This document shows positions 7,460 through 11,269 of a stretch of DNA of 11,269 bases, in pieces. A program made the position numbers and the translations under genes. Each line of letters starts with the position of its first letter. Within the stretch, counting starts at the first letter, position 1. Source of the stretch: Rhodospirillales bacterium (GTDB taxonomy: Bacteria > Pseudomonadota > Gammaproteobacteria > Steroidobacterales > Rariloculaceae). The notes below the pieces were generated by a model, which did not search any database, was not told the origin of the DNA, and saw only the letters and a list, made by a program, of their open reading frames with translations. Where the stretch lies: positions 1 to 11,269 of the forward strand of contig JAHEEO010000091.1 of the NCBI GenBank assembly GCA_024640665.1. Direction: 5' to 3'.

Positions 7460-8308
7460 ATGCTGACGACACGCTGCCCAGATTGCCAAACGGTGTTTCG
7501 AATCACCGCGGCTGCATTGCACAAGGCCGACGGGCAGGTACGCTGTGGGCAATGCGCGACTGTATTTAGCGCGTTCGACAGCCTGATGGACACGCTGACG
7601 GACCTGCCGGACGAACTGGTCAACGCTACGTATACCAACGCAGAGATGGGCGCGATTTCCGAGGCGGAGACGCTCGATCCGGCTCCGATCTCCGAACAAC
7701 AAGTGGATGAAGTCCTCGAAACCGCCGCGGACGTCCCTCCTGCGCCTTGGATGCTCCTGGAGAGGCCGCCCAAAGCAAAACTTGTTTCACCGTTTTGGGG
7801 TATAGCGTCGATGCTCGCTATCGCCGCACTCGCAATCCAAGGCATTCATCATTTCCGCAGCGACCTGGTGAAGTTGCCCTATGTCGGTGGGCCTCTCGAT
7901 CGCGCGTACGCGCTGCTGGGATCGACAATCGAGCCATCCTGGAATCCGAGTGATTTCACGATTACCGAATGGGTTGCGACTGCCCAGACTGCCGACGCCG
8001 ACGCGGTTGGCAGCCTGCTGATTTCGGCGGGCATCAAAAATCTTTCCGACGAGCCCAGGCCATATCCATTGCTGCGCCTGAATCTAACAGATAGGTGGGA
8101 AGAGTCTATTGGCAGCCGTGTGTTTTATCCCAACGAGTACACGGGCTCCCAGTTGTCTGCTTCTGCGCGCATTCGATCGGGCGCGACAATCGCTGCAAAA
8201 TTGGAACTTGTCGACCCTGGCCCAAACGCATACGGCTTCGAAGTCGATGTTTGTGTCGAAGCCAACGCGAACAACATTCGCTGCAAATCGGATATCGCAT
8301 TCGAATGA
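7460..8308 (+). CDS. Zinc-ribbon plus DUF3426 single-pass membrane protein
   Basis: This is a protein of unknown function, 282 residues from ATG at 7460. The N-terminus is an MJ0042-type zinc ribbon: CPDC (Cys6, Cys9) and CGQC (Cys29, Cys32) frame TVFRITAAALHKADGQVR, and ATVFSAF follows. An acidic, Pro-rich stretch (about 42-100) leads to one hydrophobic membrane segment at about 109-131. The remainder (about 135-280) is a DUF3426 domain, with PYPLLRLNLTDRW, VFYPNEYTG and KLELVDPGPNAYGFEVDV as recognisable pieces. The predicted topology is zinc ribbon in the cytoplasm and DUF3426 domain in the periplasm (inference). Homologues occupy the same place after prmA in Pseudomonas, as recalled for PA4851. 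The frame is open up to TTG at 7424, but the conserved domain begins right after the ATG and AGGA lies at 7445-7448. Confidence 0.88.
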   Translation: MLTTRCPDCQTVFRITAAALHKADGQVRCGQCATVFSAFDSLMDTLTDLPDELVNATYTNAEMGAISEAETLDPAPISEQQVDEVLETAADVPPAPWMLLERPPKAKLVSPFWGIASMLAIAALAIQGIHHFRSDLVKLPYVGGPLDRAYALLGSTIEPSWNPSDFTITEWVATAQTADADAVGSLLISAGIKNLSDEPRPYPLLRLNLTDRWEESIGSRVFYPNEYTGSQLSASARIRSGATIAAKLELVDPGPNAYGFEVDVCVEANANNIRCKSDIAFE

Positions 8309-8358
8309 GCTAGACCGATTCTGGGTGTCGCAGCCTACTCCGAGTTCTCCTGTTTCCA

Positions 8359-8367
8359 TGTTATGAT
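8359..8367 (+). promoter_or_regulatory. Extended -10 promoter of the fis-purHD unit
   Basis: TGTTATGAT is a TGn extended -10 joined to TATGAT, a 5/6 match to TATAAT. The -35 position for 17-base spacing (8339-8344) reads TCCGAG, a poor match, as often tolerated by extended -10 promoters. Initiation would fall at about 8372-8375, exactly at the base of the first leader hairpin. It lies 50-60 bases after the DUF3426 stop, which supports a separate transcription unit. No experimental evidence is available. Confidence 0.45.
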
Positions 8368-8372
8368 TCTCA

Positions 8373-8409
8373 GCCCTGATCGGGCACATCTCGCCCATGT
8401 GATCAGGGC
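8373..8409 (+). promoter_or_regulatory. fis leader hairpin 1 (9-bp perfect stem)
   Basis: GCCCTGATC (8373-8381) is perfectly complementary to GATCAGGGC (8401-8409). Inside, two alternatives compete. GGGC (8382-8385) can pair with GCCC (8393-8396), leaving a 4-base bulge. Alternatively CACAT (8385-8389) can pair with ATGTG (8397-8401), at the cost of the innermost outer pair. If transcription starts near 8373, this stem is the extreme 5' end of the mRNA. No T-run follows, so it is not an intrinsic terminator. Confidence 0.7.
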
Positions 8410-8411
8410 AA

Positions 8412-8459
8412 GCGACTAAAAGTCCCATACCCGTTTTTCGGGCCAAAAAGACTTGTCGC
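8412..8459 (+). promoter_or_regulatory. fis leader hairpin 2 (5+5+4 bp stem with U5 loop)
   Basis: GCGAC (8412-8416) pairs with GTCGC (8455-8459). After a TAA bulge, AAGTC (8420-8424) pairs with GACTT (8450-8454). Beyond an internal loop CCCG (8430-8433) pairs with CGGG (8439-8442), closing a loop of five T. All pairs are Watson-Crick. It starts two bases after hairpin 1, so the two may stack. It has no downstream T-run, so termination is unlikely on this strand. Confidence 0.65.
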
Positions 8460-8491
8460 GGTGATTTGGGGTTAGTCTGGTTACAGCTGCT

Positions 8492-8511
8492 TACGTTCAG
8501 GGGAGAACGTA
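8492..8511 (+). promoter_or_regulatory. Shine-Dalgarno hairpin directly before fis
   Basis: TACGTTC (8492-8498) and GAACGTA (8505-8511) form a perfect 7-bp stem with the 6-base loop AGGGGA. The ribosome site GGAG (8502-8505), 6 bases before the GTG start, lies in the loop and the first 3' stem base. The 3' arm ends at the base before the start codon. The structure could lower or gate translation of fis, or display the G-rich loop to a protein or RNA. The regulator is unknown. Confidence 0.65.
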
Positions 8512-8826
8512 GTGAACACGAAAGTCAGCAAGAAAAAGAACAAAGCAAAACAGATAAAGTCCAAAGCGAATAAACCAGAAGATAAATTGGCGCTGCGCAA
8601 TAAACCGCTATGCGTTTTAGCCGACGAAGCTCTCAATAGATATTTCGACACACTCAACGGCCACCATCCCATCGACCTTCATCAGTTCGTGATGGGCCAG
8701 GTTGAGAAACCGCTGCTGGAACGGGTAATGACTTACACCAACGGCAACCAGAGTGTCGCTGCGGAAATCCTTGGGATGAACCGCGGTACACTTCGAAAGA
8801 GACTGCAGTGCTACAAACTCTTATAG
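8512..8826 (+). CDS. fis: Fis-family nucleoid-associated DNA-binding protein
   Basis: Fis is a homodimeric nucleoid protein that bends DNA and controls stable RNA synthesis, supercoiling and growth-phase gene expression. The product is 104 residues from GTG (E. coli 98). The C-terminal half is typical: LNRYFDTLNG (41-50), DLHQFVMGQVEKPLLERVM (55-73, helices A and B) and the helix-turn-helix TNGNQSVAAEILGMNRGTLRKRLQCYKL (76-103), near the E. coli sequence. The N-terminal 25 residues are very different: 10 lysines with Ser, Asn and Ala. There is no clear match to the beta-hairpin arms that enteric Fis uses to activate DNA inversion. It is preceded by a structured 203-base leader with its own likely promoter. 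purH starts 27 bases downstream. dusB, which normally precedes fis, is missing. Family identity is secure. Confidence 0.95.
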   Translation: MNTKVSKKKNKAKQIKSKANKPEDKLALRNKPLCVLADEALNRYFDTLNGHHPIDLHQFVMGQVEKPLLERVMTYTNGNQSVAAEILGMNRGTLRKRLQCYKLL

Positions 8827-8853
8827 CTGAACTTTCTCGAGACGCTTGAGGTT

Positions 8854-10398
8854 ATGCGACGTCGAGCACTTCTAAGCGTTTCCAATAAAACCGGACTGGT
8901 AGAGTTTGCTCGCGGCCTGATTGGTCTCAATTTCGAATTGATATCTACCGGCGGTACCGCAACAACGCTGCGCGACGCTGGTCTGCCGGTAGTGGATGTG
9001 GCTGCTGTTACCGGGTTTCCGGAAATCATGGATGGCAGAGTGAAAACCCTACATCCAAATATTCACGGCGGTTTGCTCGGGCGCACCGGAATAGATGACG
9101 ATGTTGCACAACGTCACGGAATAGAATTTATCGATCTCGTCGCTGTAAATCTCTATCCGTTTCGCGAAGTAATCGCCAATCCAAATTGTGCAATCGACGA
9201 TGCGATCGAAAATATCGATATCGGCGGGCCCGCAATGCTTCGCGCTGCGGCGAAAAACCACGCTCGTGTCACGATAGTCGTGGATACTCAGGACTACGAT
9301 AACGTGCTCGGGACACTGTCGAAAGGCGATGCAACACTCGAGTTCCGGCGCAGACTGGCGGCGAAAGCTTACGCACACACGGCCCAATACGATGCGGCAA
9401 TCAGCAATTATCTTGCAGCGCAAGACGACGCGCAAAGCGTGACACCGGCAACGCTGCTGATTACCGCAGAACAATCGCTGACACTGAGATATGGCGAAAA
9501 TCCGCATCAGCAGGCCGCCTTGTATAACCTGCCTGACAGCAAACCAGGCGCGGTAGCCAATGCTGCACAATTGCAGGGTAAGGAACTTTCATACAATAAC
9601 ATTGCCGACGCAGACGCGGCCGTCCAATGCGTCAAGAGCTTCGACGCCTGCGCCTGCGTTATCGTCAAGCACGCAAATCCTTGTGGCGTAGCTATTAGCA
9701 ACACGCCAGAACACGCCTATCAACTCGCCTACGAGTGCGATTCAACCTCCGCATTTGGAGGAATCATTGCATTCAACAAAACTGTTGATGTTGCAACAGC
9801 AAAGGCAATCGTAGGCCAGCAGTTCGCCGAAGTAATTGTCGCACCGAGTTTTGATGCCGCAGCCAGAGAAACACTGAGCAGCAAACCCAATATCCGCGTA
9901 CTCGAATTGACCAATATCTCACGCCCGGACTCTGTTTTGGAGATCAAGTCCGTCGAGGCGGCGCTGCTTGTGCAGCAGCGCGATGTGGGCATTTGGGACG
10001 ATATCGAACCGCGGGTTGTAACGCAGCGCGCGCCCTCTGAGCGGGAATTGGCAGACTTACGCTTTGCTTGGACGGTGGCTAAATACGTGAAGTCTAATGC
10101 CATCGTTTACGCGGCAAATTTGCGCACCGTAGGCATCGGCGCGGGCCAAATGAGCCGCGTAGACAGCGCAAGAATTGCCGCGTTAAAAGCTGATGAAGCA
10201 AAGCTACGACTTACCGATGCCGCAATGGCGTCAGATGCGTTCTTTCCCTTTCGAGATGCTGTGGATGCGGCAGCTGAACGCGGAATTCGCGCTATCGTAC
10301 AACCCGGCGGGGCCATGCGCGATCAAGAAATCATTGACGCAGCTGATGAACACCGCATCGCAATGGTGTTTACTGGAATGCGCCATTTTCGACACTGA
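8854..10398 (+). CDS. purH: Bifunctional AICAR formyltransferase / IMP cyclohydrolase (PurH)
   Basis: PurH carries out the last two steps of de novo IMP synthesis: formylation of AICAR with 10-formyltetrahydrofolate, then ring closure. It has 514 residues (E. coli 529). The IMP cyclohydrolase (MGS-like) domain covers about 1-140, with ALLSVSNKTGLVEFA (5-19), STGGTATTLRDAGL (31-44), DGRVKTLHPNIHGG (60-73) and NIDIGGPAMLRAAAKNH (120-136). The AICAR formyltransferase domain runs from about 200 to 514, with RYGENPHQ (212-219), ELSYNNIADADAA (244-256), the catalytic pair Lys272-His273 in VKHANPCG, AFGGIIAFN (300-308), GAGQMSRVDSA (429-439) and SDAFFPFRDAV (460-470), ending in GMRHFRH. The only G-rich ribosome-site candidate, GAGG (8848-8851), is just two bases from the ATG, so initiation may rely on coupling with fis. 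No other start is available between the fis stop and 8854. Confidence 0.97.
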   Translation: MRRRALLSVSNKTGLVEFARGLIGLNFELISTGGTATTLRDAGLPVVDVAAVTGFPEIMDGRVKTLHPNIHGGLLGRTGIDDDVAQRHGIEFIDLVAVNLYPFREVIANPNCAIDDAIENIDIGGPAMLRAAAKNHARVTIVVDTQDYDNVLGTLSKGDATLEFRRRLAAKAYAHTAQYDAAISNYLAAQDDAQSVTPATLLITAEQSLTLRYGENPHQQAALYNLPDSKPGAVANAAQLQGKELSYNNIADADAAVQCVKSFDACACVIVKHANPCGVAISNTPEHAYQLAYECDSTSAFGGIIAFNKTVDVATAKAIVGQQFAEVIVAPSFDAAARETLSSKPNIRVLELTNISRPDSVLEIKSVEAALLVQQRDVGIWDDIEPRVVTQRAPSERELADLRFAWTVAKYVKSNAIVYAANLRTVGIGAGQMSRVDSARIAALKADEAKLRLTDAAMASDAFFPFRDAVDAAAERGIRAIVQPGGAMRDQEIIDAADEHRIAMVFTGMRHFRH

Positions 10399-10414
10399 GT
10401 ACACGTGACAGACC

Positions 10415-11269
10415 ATGAAGATTCTAATTGTTGGCGGCGGTGGACGTGAACACGCATTTGCATGGAAAGCCGCTCAATCTCCGTTAGTCGAACGAGTCTT
10501 TGTTGCGCCGGGCAATGCCGGCACGGCCAATGAAGCCCGCGTACAAAACATCGATGTTCGCGCCGACGATCTCGATGGCCTCATTGAATTTGCAAAGCGC
10601 GAGAATGTGGAGCTGACGATCGTGGGGCCGGAACAGCCGCTCGTTGCCGGAATAGCAGACCGGTTTTCTGCAGCTGGCCTTGCGTGTTTTGGTCCCAATG
10701 CTGACGCTTCACAGCTCGAAGGCTCAAAGACTTTTGCGAAACATTTTTTGGCGCGACATAGCATTCCTACTGCCGCATACGGGAGCTTCACAGACATAGA
10801 TTCGGCGCGTCGTTTCCTGCGCGGTCATGCGTTGCCTGTTGTCATAAAAGCAGACGGTCTTGCGGCAGGAAAAGGCGTCATCATTGCGCAGACCAGCGAA
10901 GAGGCCGACAATGCGCTCGAGCAAATTCTCTCTGCGGGCGTGTTTGGAAAAGCAGGTGCCGCCGTGGTTATCGAAGAGTTTCTCCGCGGGGAAGAAGCCA
11001 GCTTTATTGCAATCGTCGACGGCCGTGAAGTCTTGCCGATGGCGACATCACAGGATCACAAAGCCCGCGACGATGGCGACCTGGGCCCAAATACGGGTGG
11101 CATGGGCGCATACTCACCTGCGCCAGTCGTTGACGCTGCAATGCACGAAAGAATTATGCGCGAAGTAATGATTCCTACTGTGAATGCTTTGGCGGACGAG
11201 GGTTTTTCCTACCGCGGATTTCTATATGCCGGCATCATGATCGATGCACAAGGGCGACCGAATGTACTC
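10415..11269 (+). CDS. purD: Phosphoribosylamine-glycine ligase (GAR synthetase), first 285 codons, cut by window edge
   Basis: PurD joins glycine to 5-phosphoribosylamine with ATP, the second step of purine synthesis. The frame is open from ATG at 10415 to the window end (285 codons of an expected roughly 425-430). It begins MKILIVGGGGREHAFAWKAA (the N-domain glycine loop), then APGNAG (31-36), VGPEQPLVAGIAD (70-82), FGPN (92-95) and LEGSKTFAKHFL (101-112). The ATP-grasp region has VIKADGLAAGKGVI (143-156), IEEFLRGEEASF (186-197), PMATSQDHKARDDGDLGPNT (208-227), GGMGAYSPAP (228-237) and YRGFLYAGIMID (266-277). It starts 16 bases after purH in the same orientation, so it belongs to the fis-purH-purD unit. 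No strong ribosome site precedes it. The C-terminal third is outside the window. Confidence 0.97.
   Translation, partial: MKILIVGGGGREHAFAWKAAQSPLVERVFVAPGNAGTANEARVQNIDVRADDLDGLIEFAKRENVELTIVGPEQPLVAGIADRFSAAGLACFGPNADASQLEGSKTFAKHFLARHSIPTAAYGSFTDIDSARRFLRGHALPVVIKADGLAAGKGVIIAQTSEEADNALEQILSAGVFGKAGAAVVIEEFLRGEEASFIAIVDGREVLPMATSQDHKARDDGDLGPNTGGMGAYSPAPVVDAAMHERIMREVMIPTVNALADEGFSYRGFLYAGIMIDAQGRPNVL

Noticed and set aside
8363..8419. An 18-codon open reading frame (MILSPDRAHLAH...) in the fis leader, considered as an attenuator leader peptide
   Set aside because: Its ATG falls inside the predicted -10 element, it has no ribosome site, and it shows no run of regulatory codons.
8373..8459. 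Leader hairpins as an intrinsic terminator of the upstream operon or as 6S/4.5S RNA
   Set aside because: Neither strand has a T-run directly after a stem, and none of the conserved 4.5S tetraloop/bulge or 6S open-bubble sequences is recognisable.

Overview
The window is a dense stretch of chromosomal housekeeping genes from a gammaproteobacterium. The evidence is the gene order (dsbD, aroQ, accB, accC, prmA, a DUF3426 zinc-ribbon gene, fis, purH, purD), the presence of Fis, and protein sequences close to Escherichia and Pseudomonas families. Base composition looks moderately GC-rich (estimated by eye, not computed). A perfect CIRCE operator in front of groES implies an HrcA-type repressor, which enteric bacteria lack. 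This points away from Enterobacterales and towards another gammaproteobacterial lineage (Xanthomonadales-, Chromatiales- or Woeseia-like). That placement is inference.

Left part (1-836): the groES-groEL operon runs leftward. groEL is cut by the window edge after its first 103 codons. The operon's control region is clear: a sigma70-like promoter directly abutting a perfect CIRCE inverted repeat. Divergent from it is cutA, which begins a long rightward series.

Middle part (837-8308): cutA, dsbD, a TlpA-like thioredoxin, aroQ, accB, accC, prmA and a DUF3426 membrane protein all read rightward with gaps of about 110 bases or less, and aroQ and accB overlap by one base. dsbD and the thioredoxin gene carry reducing power into the periplasm. 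AroQ serves the shikimate pathway. AccB and AccC are the biotin carrier and biotin carboxylase that start fatty acid synthesis. PrmA methylates ribosomal protein L11. The DsbD is unusual: it has two tandem N-terminal DsbD-alpha domains, and the second has lost the cap-loop phenylalanine.

Right part (8309-11269): a 203-base gap holds an extended -10 promoter and three successive hairpins. The last hairpin puts the Shine-Dalgarno sequence of fis in its loop. Then come fis, purH and the first 285 codons of purD, closely spaced and apparently co-transcribed. This links a growth-phase nucleoid protein to the final steps of IMP synthesis and to GAR synthetase. dusB, the usual partner directly upstream of fis, is absent. 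The structured leader sits where dusB would be expected.

Most of the window is ordinary core genome. The points that merit a second look are the fis leader, the missing dusB, the lysine-rich tail of Fis, the double-alpha DsbD and the CIRCE/promoter arrangement. I see no mobile elements, CRISPR arrays, tRNA or rRNA genes.
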